The translations under genes and the position numbers were made by a program. Under the pieces are notes generated by a model. It was not told where the DNA came from and did not search any database. It saw nothing but the letters and a program-made list of their open reading frames with translations. A stretch of 64,000 nt of DNA from Aradus depressus (taxonomy: Eukaryota; Arthropoda; Insecta; Hemiptera; Aradidae). Every line of letters starts with the position of its first letter. Position 1 is the first letter of the stretch. The stretch covers positions 19,160,562 through 19,224,561 of the forward strand of contig OY759217.1 of the NCBI GenBank assembly GCA_963662175.1, given 5' to 3'. This document shows positions 51,901 through 56,650 of the stretch, one piece after another.

Positions 51901-54610
51901 CTTTAACCAGTACCTGACATCGTACAGGCTCGGGATCATAGCTTAACATCCCATCCGAAGGACGGGGTGCTCAAGTTTATTTAATCTCCTAGGTAAAATA
52001 AACTAAGGGCCTCGGCGAGGTTTCGAACCTGCGACCTTGAGCTCAGTAAGCAAGCACGCATACCACTGAGCTACCAGCGCCCTTAAAATTTTTATTTTTT
52101 ATCTCAAAACTAAAATTAATTGCGCCTCTATAGTCAGTCATATCAGGAGATCATTGTGACTCATGCCCGGGCTTTTAACAACTACTAGCAGAGCGGTCTT
52201 TCGTCATTCTGCTGGACATGAGCTCAACTCGAATAGCGATGGTCCCGAGTCGATACTCGTTAAAGACATCCTACCCTAGGTGAATAAAAATTTAGGGTAG
52301 GCAAAATTTAGGACTCCCACAGTAGATTAAGACTTCATATAGGCCCTTCTAATAAATCTCATTATTTCCACAATGAAAAATATTCTTGACAAGAAAATAG
52401 TTTTATTACCAAGTTGTGAGTGGGTGCAATTTTAATTAAATGCACTTTCAAGCCTCTTGGTACTGTGAAATTACTGCATTATCGTATTGTGCAGACATTT
52501 GGATATCATGAGACAGTTTTACAAATATAAACATTTGGTATTCTTACAAAAAAAATATTCTCGTAATTATAATAAAATAAATCATAAAACTTCTTTCTAC
52601 TTTCATAACCATATAACTATTTGTCAATTTTATTTTATAGGTATTAGTTAAAGAGGAAAGTAAGATTTCGACGAACAAATATTATTACTTTAAAAATTAC
52701 CTTATATTCAAGTAACGCTTCATCATATTTCTCTTCCCGGAAATATATTTCTGCTAATTCTTTACAAGAATAAAATAATTGATCAAGCTTTCCATCAACT
52801 CTAGCCTTCTCCTTCTTCTTCATCCATTCTGAAAAAATATAACACAAACTTTCTTAGAAATTAATTTAAATAGAAATAAAAAATATAATAATTAGAGTGT
52901 ATTATACAGTATATTATCATTCTATTATAACTTCTAAGTTGAGAAAGGCAATCATATTTTGGAAATCTATAATAAATAACAATTTTTTTTTCTTTAATAT
53001 TCTATATACCGCAAGAAATTTATACATAAACTATCGGTTTCGGCATTACACCGTCGTCAGGTTTGCTGAGTGCGAACCGTTCTTATAATAATAAATAATA
53101 ATTGTAATAATAATAATAGTCTTTATTTCTTTTTACAAATGTACATTAATAATAATAATATTGACCGACAATACTCATGGTCAAATTGACCGCCTGAGGG
53201 GTTATCTCTTCTATTTCTACTCACACATATGTATATAAAAGTGACAAAATAAAAAAATTCAAATACCGTTCTTATATATAATTCAGACAGTTAAGCAAGG
53301 GGTTGGAACTTCTAAACTAGGAAATCACTTTTAACTAGGAAATTGCCATGGCTTTATAGTTAGAAATTTGTTCAAACAGATAGAATAAAGAAATTCGTAA
53401 CTGTACAGCAAACCGAGGATTTTCTAGTTGAAATTCCAAACCCTTCCTAATGTGCCTCACTGAAATTTTTTTTTATTGTATGTGCACCCATCGGAAAATG
53501 GGGCATATCCTCAGTTATCATAATTGTAAATATAAATAAGATTTGACTCTTTACTTCAAAATATTAATACTTTATTTTTTTTATTGCCAAATGAAACGTT
53601 GCATCTGTACCGAAATACACGTTATTTGTTTGAACTTCCGGTAAATTCGGATGTTTATTTATGAATAATTAAAACCAACTTCGCTCTTTCAAATAATGTC
53701 TATTCCATAAGAAATGTAAATATAAACTACCTATCGGTTTCGGCATTACAGCATCAGGTATAGATATAAACTAATACTCTTAGTTCATAACTAAACCTGA
53801 TGATGAAAGTAGTTTATATTCAATTTCTTGTTGAATAGACAATAATTTAAAAAAACGAAGTTGGTTTTAGTTATTTATTATTCAACCAAAGATCGGAGAA
53901 TGCTCCGCAAAAAGTGACACAATTTATCAAGAATTCTGTCAGAATCTCCGCAAAGCACCCAAAAAACTTCTTCCCAATTATTTTACTCCCATCAAAAAAA
54001 TGTCCATGACATCCGACCTCCCATTCAAAACATGGTATAATATTCCTATCACAATCATCACAAGAAGCGGTGGCCAATCACAGTTGGGCTGCTGCTTAAC
54101 AAAACCGAAAATCTTCCCGTGGTTCAAGTATCCTTCTCTCTGAACTATGAAGCTCTTGGTCAGGTTCCATACCATGCGCTTTATATAAAGGATAGAGCCT
54201 AATGAGGGGCTTTTGAAGCTAAAGAGTATGAGATGTTCTTGAGAAAAGTCTACACAATAAACTTATGGTTCTTTGACGAAAATATACAAGAACTATACGA
54301 AAATATACAAGAATACTAGCAGCACGGAAATTAGTTGGCCGGTATCAGTGAATTCAGGACGACGCTCGGATTGACAAAGAACAAACATTGTATTAAATAA
54401 TTTCTGATAAGGAGGAAGAGAGCAGACTGAAAAGAAAACATATAAAAAAGATGGCATCATTCGAAAACTATGTTAGTTAGACACAACTAATAAAAACCCT
54501 CGTATTTGTTTCAATTATACATGTTACTATTATAACAATAACAGGCATTCACTACAGACCATCACAGTAGAAACGTGCATCAGCAAGGAAAACTTACTTT
54601 GGATCTCCAT
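19463..54610 (-). CDS. TONSL: Tonsoku-like protein (TONSL), 26 coding exons, 1323 aa
   Basis: TONSL partners MMS22L in recombination repair of stalled or broken replication forks; it reads newly made histone H4 (unmethylated K20) through its ankyrin repeats. Here 26 exons with GT/AG borders and matching phases give 3972 coding bases (1323 residues; human about 1378). Layout: TPR repeats about 15-450; acidic ELTDEDDTEEEF at 470-481; ankyrin repeats about 525-630; low-complexity linker with GDDWLEDDLDF at 775-785; ubiquitin-like domain about 918-1005; LRRs about 1030-1323. Ankyrin motif [16 protein letters not shown] (558-573) keeps the Asp, Trp, Glu and Asn that contact H4 in the human protein; human Tyr is His. 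Introns carry many transposons. Divergent from BBLN. All exons are intact, so I expect a working gene. Confidence 0.93.
20180..20385 (-). other. Orphan mini-exon-like segment inside TONSL intron 25
   Basis: On the minus strand, ATGAGAACTTTCACCCAG... (from 20385) runs to CAG/GTAAGTAGC at about 20347. A 57-60 base intron-like stretch ends in TTGTATTTCTCTTTCAG, then a second open piece (LGEHPDLCGTFFSSHHF) ends in TTTTG/GTAAGTTC at about 20232. Both donors and the acceptor are strong. GC content is higher than in surrounding intron. It does not fit the TONSL frame or family, and I do not recognise it. Confidence 0.3.
20859..21204 (+). mobile_element. SINE-A copy, full length with 14-bp TSD
   Basis: Best-preserved copy: exact 14-base duplication TATCTTTATTTAAG at 20845-20858 and 21205-21218. 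Head GGAGGGCGCCGGTAGCTCAG, B-box-like GGGTTCGTAGCCC, and a tail CATAAAACCTAACCTAACC ending flush with the right duplication. This fixes the family length at about 346 bases and shows that the CCTAA run is part of the element. It lies in TONSL intron 25. Confidence 0.95.
22503..22734 (-). CDS. TONSL: TONSL exon 25
   Basis: Phase 1 in, phase 2 out (GTCAG/GTAAAGC). Residues about 1167-1243, LRRs: SVEYLDVNYNEAGAEGL, VVELRLAGTG, CLRALDLSYCPATHLDL. Clearly GC-richer than the introns around it. Confidence 0.9.
22826..22912 (+). repeat. Three-copy tandem repeat, 29-bp unit
   Basis: GTACGGAATACATGATATTC followed by CGGTGAAAA occurs three times almost identically, starting at 22826, 22855 and 22884. 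It lies in TONSL intron 24, 81 bases downstream of exon 24. Confidence 0.9.
22993..23149 (-). CDS. TONSL: TONSL exon 24
   Basis: Acceptor CTGTCTTAG, phase 0 in, phase 1 out (CTTG/GTACAT). Residues about 1115-1166: KLEKLKLGYNPLEDCL and LPALRRLSVPSIGLTHH are LRR strands. The frame was chosen by phase and LRR pattern; another frame is also open here. Confidence 0.85.
23325..23575. repeat. Foldback repeat: head-to-head pair of hammerhead-like arms
   Basis: Near-perfect inverted repeat. The left arm contains AAACTTGTTTATTTAATATATTGTCTAATTTCACTAACTAT and the right arm its complement. At the inner end of each arm is the motif GGCTGAGGAT-hairpin-ACCGAAAGTACTCCCATG: minus strand at 23406-23444, plus strand at 23470-23508. 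A copy of one arm is inserted at 15000-15150. Confidence 0.85.
24291..24413 (-). CDS. TONSL: TONSL exon 23
   Basis: Acceptor TACGCAG, phase 0 in and out (CAG/GTAGAATAC). Residues about 1074-1114, LRR: CKLSQLKCLDLSNINISSDG. It continues the family pattern from exon 22 without a gap. Confidence 0.9.
24426..24731 (-). other. Open frame upstream of and in frame with TONSL exon 23
   Basis: About 100 codons without a stop, starting with ATG at 24731, run straight through the exon 23 acceptor in the same frame. Content such as DEAAYQKVDHVIPLLQRTQ looks protein-like, but the human protein has no insertion here and exon 22 joins exon 23 in phase 0 without it. It may be an intronic ORF, an alternative upstream start, or a captured fragment. 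Not recognised. Confidence 0.3.
24990..25560. repeat. Cluster of foldback elements with hammerhead-like motifs
   Basis: Two hairpins in series. First: TTATCTGTTCTTTATCTTATGTTA (about 25081) with complement TAACATAAAGAACAGATAA (about 25240), arms about 75 bases. Second: arms about 25298-25390 and 25482-25557 built around AACACCTTGTTCAAAAGTTATT. Motif copies are at 25043-25070 (CTGGTGATGGGAGTATTTCCCGAAATG, minus) and 25433-25461 (CTGATGAT-GGGAATACTTCCC-GAAACGTC, minus). Confidence 0.8.
25682..25860 (-). CDS. TONSL: TONSL exon 22
   Basis: Acceptor GATGTAG, phase 1 in, phase 0 out (CAGG/GTAATA). Residues about 1014-1073: LALERCQATGVMSLEDMYLR and LSPLLRALSHHTPLHTLSLP, the first LRRs after the ubiquitin-like domain. 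Confidence 0.9.
26199..26374 (-). CDS. TONSL: TONSL exon 21
   Basis: Acceptor TATGTGTAG, phase 2 in, phase 1 out (CTCAG/GTATATT). Residues about 955-1013, second half of the ubiquitin-like domain and the linker to the LRRs: VEPVVRLQMEDGALLLGTDP, VRAQVQSW, LYQEACRHLN. Confidence 0.9.
26830..27630. other. CpG- and GC-rich block in TONSL intron 20, unrecognised
   Basis: Between exons 21 and 20 the base composition changes sharply. About 27120-27560 is rich in CG dinucleotides (GCGCGCGGCGTTC, CGATCCGAGCGGGAG, GGCGCCCCCGCGTTCGACACG), unlike the AT-rich intron. No convincing protein, TIR or TSD found. It could be a mobile-element body or a promoter-like island. Confidence 0.5.
27743..27855 (-). 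CDS. TONSL: TONSL exon 20
   Basis: Acceptor GTTGCAG, phase 0 in, phase 2 out (GATG/GTGAGTTG). Residues about 918-954, start of the ubiquitin-like domain: CVKVRIEDKLLMVPLP and TVNWLAEEAANRY, closely matching the human pattern. Confidence 0.92.
27905..28175 (-). repeat. SAT-R units, minus orientation
   Basis: Two units (ATTCATTACA / ACATCGGCAGTTATT, GGAATTCTGAATTCACATATGAAATTTTGTGTCGATAAATTC) followed by the family's end block ATGAAATTCCGTTCAAAACTCCGCATCGAAT, also present near 18430. Confidence 0.75.
28330..29330. other. Kilobase with strong purine bias, no gene identified
   Basis: The plus strand is dominated by A and G (AAGATGAAAGAAAGAGAAAC, GGAAAAGAAGATGAATAAAA). Open frames on the minus strand are phenylalanine/leucine-rich by-products of this bias. 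Lies in TONSL intron 19. It could be an old mobile-element body. Confidence 0.4.
30476..30545. repeat. Poly-A followed by (TA)n microsatellite
   Basis: A run of about 15 A is followed by a long TA repeat and a second short TA run. Confidence 0.9.
30560..30860 (-). repeat. SAT-R units, minus orientation
   Basis: Units with CCCTCATATTAAATTTCGTGCC ... CATTCTTTACGAGGACAGTTAAG and TATAGATACGTCATTACAAAAGTAG, and the GATGCGGCTGAAAATTGATAG segment. Confidence 0.6.
31018..31775 (+). mobile_element. 5'-truncated LINE: ORF2 C-terminus with zinc finger
   Basis: Terminal part of a non-LTR ORF2 of I/R1-like type. A LAKEGS segment near 31155-31175 (the residue pattern ending RNase H in such proteins) lies one frame away from the following ORF. 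That ORF (31201-31635) ends with LTGVLTGHGPFNRHLHTVG and the finger CDRCGEEDETAAHFLGIC, then a stop at 31633. A 3' UTR of about 140 bases ends near a TATATATATA tail at 31775. GC-richer than the intron around it. Sits in TONSL intron 19. Confidence 0.8.
32267..32402 (-). CDS. TONSL: TONSL exon 19
   Basis: Acceptor TTGCAG, phase 2 in, phase 0 out (TTTC/GTATGT). Residues about 872-917, part of the unstructured linker (NENKASKRRQLSLTSAG). Poorly conserved region; support is splice sites plus phase. Confidence 0.78.
32476..32690 (-). mobile_element. SINE-A copy, 5'-truncated
   Basis: Tail and body (TAACTACGAGGTCATATCACC, GGACATGAGCCCGACTC, CATCGTACAGGCTCGGGAC) on the minus strand; the tRNA-like head is absent. 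Confidence 0.85.
33461..33600 (-). CDS. TONSL: TONSL exon 18
   Basis: Acceptor TTAATTTCAG, phase 0 in, phase 2 out (GAGGAG/GTGATTG). Residues about 826-871, serine-rich linker (CLQPDSPQQLESSENSNDS). Support is splice sites plus phase. Confidence 0.78.
33788..34180. repeat. Foldback repeat with hammerhead-like motifs
   Basis: Inverted arms around AATATTGTCTATTTCACAAAATAT (33908) and TATTTTGTGAAATAGACAATATT (34131). Plus-strand motif ATGAAGATGATAGAAATACCGAAAGTACTCC is at about 34084-34112. A second type of motif, minus strand, lies just outside at 33788-33818 (CTGATGAT-GGGAGTGTTTCCC-CAAAACGTC). Confidence 0.75.
34423..34638 (-). CDS. TONSL: TONSL exon 17
   Basis: Acceptor TTGTCAG, phase 0 in and out (TCCTGG/GTATTG). 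Residues about 754-825. Contains LTDDQTIGDDWLEDDLDF, matching the conserved G-D-W-L block between ankyrin and ubiquitin-like domains of vertebrate TONSL, followed by a basic cluster NKKRKTG that could serve nuclear import. Confidence 0.88.
35316..35623 (-). mobile_element. SINE-A copy with 10-bp TSD
   Basis: Minus-strand copy from the tail (GTGACTCGTTCCTGGGC) to the head (ACCGGCGTCC). B-box GGTTTCGAACCCGCG is visible near 35555. TTTTCATAAT is found at both 35306-35315 and 35624-35633. Confidence 0.88.
36222..36346 (-). CDS. TONSL: TONSL exon 16
   Basis: Acceptor TTTATTCAG, phase 1 in, phase 0 out (GATATG/GTAAGTAC). Residues about 712-753 of the linker (SADNFKTLKQESSEGAASEY, then MKALRFRNKKDM), resembling the helix-forming segment of the human linker. 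Confidence 0.82.
36432..36545 (-). CDS. TONSL: TONSL exon 15
   Basis: Acceptor TTTTTTTTTAG, phase 1 in and out (GCTCCTG/GTATG). Residues about 674-711, basic serine-rich linker (SSKNKSPKKDSAKFL, SRSRRCSDIPP). Confidence 0.8.
36736..36757. repeat. Poly-C run (22)
   Basis: Uninterrupted C homopolymer in TONSL intron 14; its length may be unreliable in the assembly. Confidence 0.9.
36881..37577. mobile_element. pogo/Tigger-type MITE (Tc1/mariner superfamily), TA TSD
   Basis: 697-base non-autonomous element. Terminal inverted repeats CAGTAGAATCGCGAC and (complement of the right end) CAGTAGAATCCCGAT, flanked by TA on both sides. Inside both ends CCCGATTATTCGTA-type subterminal repeats recur (TAATTCGTA appears several times). 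No transposase frame. Lies in TONSL intron 14. Superfamily call from TIR form plus TA duplication. Confidence 0.85.
37789..37921 (-). CDS. TONSL: TONSL exon 14
   Basis: Acceptor TTTGTTTCAG, phase 0 in, phase 1 out (AAAAAG/GTGTTT). Residues about 630-673: GESVLDSLSGWKERRFSELG, the helix capping the ankyrin domain, aligned with the human segment after its last repeat. Confidence 0.9.
38395..38560 (-). repeat. SAT-R unit, minus orientation
   Basis: ACTAAATTTTGTATCGACAAATTCATTACATCGACAG, then GAGTCGAGCCCCTCTGAT and TTCGGCCGATTCCGC. Confidence 0.65.
38635..38871 (-). CDS. TONSL: TONSL exon 13 (ankyrin core)
   Basis: Phase 0 in and out (AATCGG/GTATGTTG). Residues about 551-629. Carries [20 protein letters not shown] and GVTPLLDAAANGSLDVIEVL, the histone-H4-reading ankyrin repeats. 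The acceptor (GTGGTAAG/GGTCAC) has a weak polypyrimidine tract but is the only one that keeps frame and matches the family start. Confidence 0.93.
38931..39210 (-). pseudogene. Jockey-type LINE ORF2 C-terminal scrap
   Basis: About 90 codons with LIWTYGLEFCESA, the LHITNAPFYITNNTLHNDLQ signature and RYKNFHAK, the same C-terminal region as at 14935-15310 and 12043-12250. Both ends missing. Lies in TONSL intron 12. Confidence 0.78.
40078..40892. mobile_element. hAT-type MITE with transposase C-terminal remnant
   Basis: 815-base element. Left end CAGGGTTGAAAAAAATCACGA, right end (complement) CAGGTTTGCGACGATTTAAAT. It is flanked by 8-base near-duplications ATACTAAT (40070-40077) and ATACTGAT (40893-40900). 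The open stretch at 40397-40680 ends with IERIFSTYGLVHSKIRNCLG and KAAKLVFLY, the dimerisation-region signature of hAT transposases, preceded by unrelated residues. The right end lies only 28 bases from the exon 12 donor. Confidence 0.87.
40928..41091 (-). CDS. TONSL: TONSL exon 12
   Basis: Acceptor TTTTCCAG, phase 1 in, phase 0 out (GAACAG/GTATCAAG). Residues about 496-550. A basic stretch (KLSRTRSKPKANLQKRN) leads into the first ankyrin repeat, GETPLHVAAIQGNVNLATKL. Confidence 0.93.
41692..42013 (+). mobile_element. SINE-A copy
   Basis: GAGGGCGCCGGTAGCTCAGAG head, B-box GGGTTCGAAACCC, body with small deletions, end GAGTCATAATAACTAAC. Lies in TONSL intron 11. Confidence 0.9.
42221..42346 (-). 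CDS. TONSL: TONSL exon 11 (acidic stretch)
   Basis: Acceptor TTGTTATAG, phase 1 in and out (TTAACTG/GTATTT). Residues about 454-495, strongly acidic (ADELTDEDDTEEEF), at the position of the acidic region that binds histones in human TONSL. Confidence 0.9.
42439..42622 (-). CDS. TONSL: TONSL exon 10
   Basis: Acceptor ATGTTTTAG, phase 0 in, phase 1 out (GGCAG/GTAGTAAC). Residues about 393-453, last TPR-like helices: THTNIADIHQILGNTEEMIK, SYEKAKICALQVND. Confidence 0.9.
43260..43406 (-). CDS. TONSL: TONSL exon 9
   Basis: Acceptor TTTGATTAG, phase 0 in and out (TCTGAA/GTAAGTTG). Residues about 344-392, TPR: KALIDSYVSLAQTYKDDQQY, SKALEYFQKELLLEED. Confidence 0.92.
43746..44240 (-). pseudogene. 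Jockey-type LINE RT fragment
   Basis: Starts with an AGV-QGAILSPPLF-like block (the VPQGSVLGP motif, with a stop) near 44220. It continues with LATYSNDTQILCQN (where the catalytic ADDT box is expected, here SNDT), VNKISQWFRKLKLN and LDTGLTW. Several stops. Lies in TONSL intron 8. Confidence 0.7.
44407..44561 (-). CDS. TONSL: TONSL exon 8
   Basis: Acceptor TGTTCCCATAG, phase 1 in, phase 0 out (CTTGAA/GTAAGC). Residues about 292-343, TPR: LYEEMGDAAAEVNHFSLAVT, YYHRMLE. Confidence 0.92.
44961..45299 (+). mobile_element. SINE-A copy, full length with 13-bp TSD
   Basis: Exact duplication CTAATTAACTATT at 44948-44960 and 45300-45312. Complete head (GAGGGCGCCGGGAGCTCAGTGG), B-box GGTTCGAAACCC, and tail CATAAAACCTAACCTAA flush with the right duplication. 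Lies in TONSL intron 7. Confidence 0.95.
45786..46250 (+). repeat. SAT-R array, four head-to-tail units
   Basis: Unit starts (ATGAATGTATCGACACGA-like) at about 45802, 45898, 46029 and 46166; spacing about 96, 131 and 137 bases. Longest array of the family in the window. In TONSL intron 7. Confidence 0.8.
46514..46628 (-). CDS. TONSL: TONSL exon 7
   Basis: Acceptor AACTTTTAG, phase 0 in, phase 1 out (AATCG/GTAACC). Residues about 254-291: VLLDLPDFRGARQALLKAYR, aligned with the human TPR block [20 protein letters not shown]. Confidence 0.93.
47640..47790 (+). repeat. SAT-R unit
   Basis: AAGGACACCTATTGATTTTCAGCC, a GGAGGGAGGCC stretch, then GGATATAATGAAAGTATCGACAC. Confidence 0.6.
48285..48440 (+). 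repeat. SAT-R unit
   Basis: GAAGGACAACACCTATCAACCGAATCGGAT, a G-rich stretch, then AACTGTACATATAATGAATGTCTCGACACGAAATT. Confidence 0.65.
48533..48724 (-). CDS. TONSL: TONSL exon 6
   Basis: Acceptor GTTCTGTAG, phase 0 in and out (GCAGAA/GTAAGTTC). Residues about 190-253, TPR: DLYRTYSALGASYQKHRNTN, ALKIYDMALDIAERLSNKTE. Confidence 0.93.
49010..49500. other. Unrecognised segment of higher GC in TONSL intron 5
   Basis: Begins with GGGATTCTACTATTAATCCCGATTCCGATTAACCAGATTCCACTG, like ends of the pogo-type MITE at 36881. A segment follows with AAATCCGGGCGAAGCCCTTTTCGG. No open frame of note. May be another DNA-transposon relic. Confidence 0.4.
49561..49836 (-). mobile_element. SINE-A copy, 5'-truncated, CCTAA-type tail
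   Basis: Minus strand; tail CATAAAACCTAATCTAACC at about 49561-49583, body to GAGGCCC, truncated just inside the B-box at about 49836. Lies in TONSL intron 5, near exon 5. Confidence 0.88.
49968..50091 (-). CDS. TONSL: TONSL exon 5
   Basis: Acceptor TTAACTTAG, phase 2 in, phase 0 out (TTAAAG/GTAAAG). Residues about 148-189: LNDEEAGNKQRMEMIARLFL, NIGLVLDCENQYESAIDHML, TPR. Confidence 0.93.
50187..50358 (-). CDS. TONSL: TONSL exon 4
   Basis: Acceptor AACACTTTAG, phase 1 in, phase 2 out (CAAAA/GTAAGTTC). Residues about 91-147: RALATLGRTHFLLAESVVDT, EAKKFYMQSLSICQ, matching the human ATIGRTHLDIYDH block. Confidence 0.94.
50466..50940. other. Unrecognised coding-like insert in TONSL intron 3
   Basis: GC-richer than flanks, with a 75-codon open frame on the minus strand (50706-50933; PFYLRLLASWYEVLHMSRGL). 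Sharp composition change at both sides suggests an inserted element, perhaps the end of a LINE, but I cannot place it in a family. Confidence 0.4.
51581..51710 (-). CDS. TONSL: TONSL exon 3
   Basis: Acceptor TTTTTTAAG, phase 0 in, phase 1 out (CATTTAG/GTGGGT). Residues about 48-90: LSEANSEILDVARANRMIGE, VYCEKGEFSKAIKHQMKHL, TPR. Confidence 0.93.
51744..52083 (-). mobile_element. SINE-A copy, near full length
   Basis: Minus strand; tail GATTCAAGCCCGGGC to head AAGGGCGCTGGTAGCTCAGTGG at about 52083; B-box GGTTCGAAACC-like near 52019. Thirty-three bases upstream of exon 3 on the transcribed strand. Confidence 0.9.
52150..52325. mobile_element. Rearranged SINE-A: two pieces in opposite orientation
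   Basis: 52152-52222 is the tail part in minus orientation (GTGACTCATGCCCGGGC ... GGACATGAGC). 52232-52325 is a body part in plus orientation (GCGATGGTCCCGAG, TACTCGTTAAAGAC, GAATAAAAATTTAGGGTAGG, GACTCCCACAGTAGA). Either an inversion within one copy or two abutting fragments. Confidence 0.75.
52701..52828 (-). CDS. TONSL: TONSL exon 2
   Basis: Acceptor ATTTTTTCAG, phase 1 in, phase 0 out (TATAAG/GTAATTTT). Residues about 5-47: WMKKKEKARVDGKLDQLFYS, CKELAEIYFREEKYDEALLE, the first TPR. Confidence 0.93.
53030..53080 (-). repeat. Foldback-type motif (CTGACGA ... GAAACCGATAG)
   Basis: Minus strand reads AACCTGACGACGG-TGTAAT-GCCGAAACCGATAG, related to the hammerhead-like arms but without the NUH cleavage triplet. 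Sister copies at 35925-35955 and 53733-53767. Confidence 0.55.
53655..53885. repeat. Foldback element, ~230 bp
   Basis: Outer arms AATTAAAACCAACTTCG (left) and CGAAGTTGGTTTTAG (right), then GTCTATTCC / GAATAGAC and ATATAAACTA / TAGTTTATAT. CGGTTTCGGCATTACAGCATCAG lies in the left arm and AACCTGATGATGAAAG in the right. In TONSL intron 1. Confidence 0.8.
53885..54190. other. Coding-like segment, unrecognised
   Basis: Both strands have 60-70-codon open frames over the same DNA, and composition is less AT-rich than flanking intron. Adjoins the foldback element. Nothing assignable. Confidence 0.3.
54598..54610 (-). CDS. TONSL: TONSL exon 1 (start codon)
   Basis: ATGGAGATCCAAA followed by GTAAGTTTTCC, a strong donor. 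Phase 1 out joins exon 2 to give MEIQKWMKKKEK. Only 13 coding bases. The start is chosen because it is the only ATG next to a donor of the right phase upstream of exon 2; the human protein likewise begins just before the first TPR. Confidence 0.75.
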
Positions 54611-54778
54611 ACTTGTAAAAATAATCTGAATCAAACGAACGACAAACTCAAAAACCCCAACTTTGGCTCACATCCCACTTACAACATGAGCAGAGGTTGC
54701 AGCTGATAAGTGGAAGAATAATCGACTATACTTTCAGAATCGATTACAATACACATCAACATATTTATTTTATTTACA

Positions 54779-55098
54779 GAGGGCGCCGGTAGCTCAGTGG
54801 TATGCGTGCTTGCCTTCAGAGCTGAAGGTTGTGAGTTTGAAACCCGGTCGAGGCCCTTAGTTTGTTTTATCTGGGAGGTAAAATAATCTTAAGCACACCG
54901 TCCTTCGGATGGATCGTTAAACGATGTTCCCGAGGCCTGTACGATGTCAGGTACTCGTTAAAGACCCCTGCCCTAGGTGAAAAAAAATTTAGGGAGAGTA
55001 GTAGAGTCGGGCTTATGTACACCAGAGTCACGAAAAGAGCGCTCTGGTAATAGGCGATATAACGTTGCAGTTAAAACCCGGGCATGAGTCGTAATAAC
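54779..55098 (+). mobile_element. SINE-A copy with 13-bp TSD, in the TONSL/BBLN divergent region
   Basis: Exact duplication TATTTTATTTACA at 54766-54778 and 55099-55111. Head GAGGGCGCCGGTAGCTCAGTGG, end GAGTCGTAATAAC. It begins about 170 bases upstream of the TONSL start codon, so it sits in or beside its promoter. Confidence 0.94.
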
Positions 55099-55164
55099 TA
55101 TTTTATTTACATTGTATATATTATTCTTTAACTTAATCGCCTACAAGAAGTAGAAATGAAAAAT

Positions 55165-55860
55165 ATTTTCTGATTTTTTCCGTGCTAAAATAATCGAGTA
55201 AATAATATAAGAGCTAGGTCGACATTATGGCAAGAATTCCCGTATATTTTCTGAATAATACTTCAATATGGCATTCTTGGCAGATTGGCTTCAACCATAT
55301 GTAGGGAATCCACAACAGGAGATGAACATCATTTTCTTATTTATCCATGCTAAAATAAACGAAGGAATATATGATCTAGGTCGATCTTATGGTTTGAATT
55401 CCCGTATATTTTCTGAATAATACTTCAATATGGCATTCTTGGCAGATTGGCTTCAACCATATGTAAGGAAAGCCGACCCACAAGAGGAGATGAACGTTAT
55501 TTTCTTATTTATCCATGCTAAAATAATTAGGAAAGGAATATAAGATATAGGTCAATCTTGTGGCTTGAATTCATGTATATTTTCTGGAAAACACTTCAAT
55601 ATAGCATTGTTGGTAGATTCGCTTCAACCATGTATAGGGAAAGCCAACCCACAAGAGGAGATGAACGTTATTTTCTTATTTATCCATGCTAAAATAATTG
55701 GGGAAGGAATATAAGATCTAGGTCGATCTTGTGGCTTGAAATCATGTATATTTTCTGAAAAACATTTCAATATGGCATTGTTGGTTTATTGGCTTCAACC
55801 ATGTATAGGGAAAGCAAACCCACAAGAGGAGATGAACGTCATTTTCAGATATTTCCGTGC
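55165..55860 (+). repeat. Tandem array, four units of ~166-171 bp, between TONSL and BBLN
   Basis: GCTAAAATAA recurs at about 55183, 55349, 55517 and 55688, and a diverged GCTAGGGG at 55859 (spacing 166, 168, 171, 171). Each unit includes GTATATTTTCTGAA, CTTCAATATGGCATT, GCTTCAACCAT and AGGAGATGAACG. Upstream units are shorter and more diverged. It occupies about a third of the divergent intergenic DNA. Confidence 0.9.
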
Positions 55861-55929
55861 TAGGGGCCTATTCGAATCCAGGGGGGGGGGGGGGGTTTCC
55901 GTGAGGAGGATAGAAGATGTAAGTGCTAA

Positions 55930-56095
55930 AAAAATAATTTTAGCAATGTGGAATGTGGGAAGTTTTTATCAGTCTGGTGCTCGACAAGAAATAGATGGAG
56001 AGATAGCAAGATTTTTAGGCGATATGAATGCCAAAATAGGTAAAGAAATTTTTGCCTGCCAATTTGAAAAACTACAGCGTGTTTTGGTGATTTAG
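55930..56095 (+). pseudogene. LINE endonuclease scrap with internal deletion
   Basis: Open frame with AMWNVGSFYQSGARQEIDGE followed directly by LGDMNAKIGKEIF. In RTE/L1-like endonucleases (often annotated craniofacial development protein 2-like) these two motifs are more than 100 residues apart, so the middle is gone. Preceded by a G-run of about 15 at 55880-55895. Confidence 0.6.
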
Positions 56096-56650
56096 ATGGT
56101 AAACGCCATCCCAGTTTGAACCAGTTGAGAAAGAAAACATGAGATAGTTAATCTTCAGAATTATTACATTTTTTATATTATAATCTATGATTTTTTCTTC
56201 TTTCCATGTTATTAAAGTTAAAAATGTTGTTTGAACATCGATGTATCGGACAGGCTAACACGATGTCACTCCCAAACCTACTGACATAGGCATGTTAATT
56301 TCAAGGTCACCAGCTTGGTTCCCATGTTTAGATTTAGGTGTCACGCCTACCTTTTTTCGTTGTCTATTGTGAGAAATTAAATTCTCACTAGTGCGAAAAG
56401 CTTTTTTGACATGATTAATTAAAAACTACTATTACAACTTTTATTCCAACTCTCTTCTGTGTACACCGTTTTATTCAGAAAGGGAATTTGCAATCATCTG
56501 TTATCATCTGAGTTGCCAGCTGCACTTCATTGAGTATGTGTTATCGTGTTTATCTTAATCACTGAATTTTTCGTGCTCCTTTAGTTTTTTAAAACTTGTT
56601 TGTTGTGACTTCTGACCTAGCTAAAAATAATTTTCAGCGAAAAATATATA

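Noticed and set aside
53030..53767. Motif CTGAYGA ... GCCGAAACCGATAG as a hammerhead ribozyme
   Set aside because: After GAAAC there is no G-U-H triplet closing a stem III, so it lacks a cleavage site. Kept only as a related foldback motif.
55736..56095. 119-codon open frame as a BBLN neighbour gene
   Set aside because: First half is tandem-repeat DNA and a G homopolymer, second half a LINE endonuclease scrap with its middle deleted.
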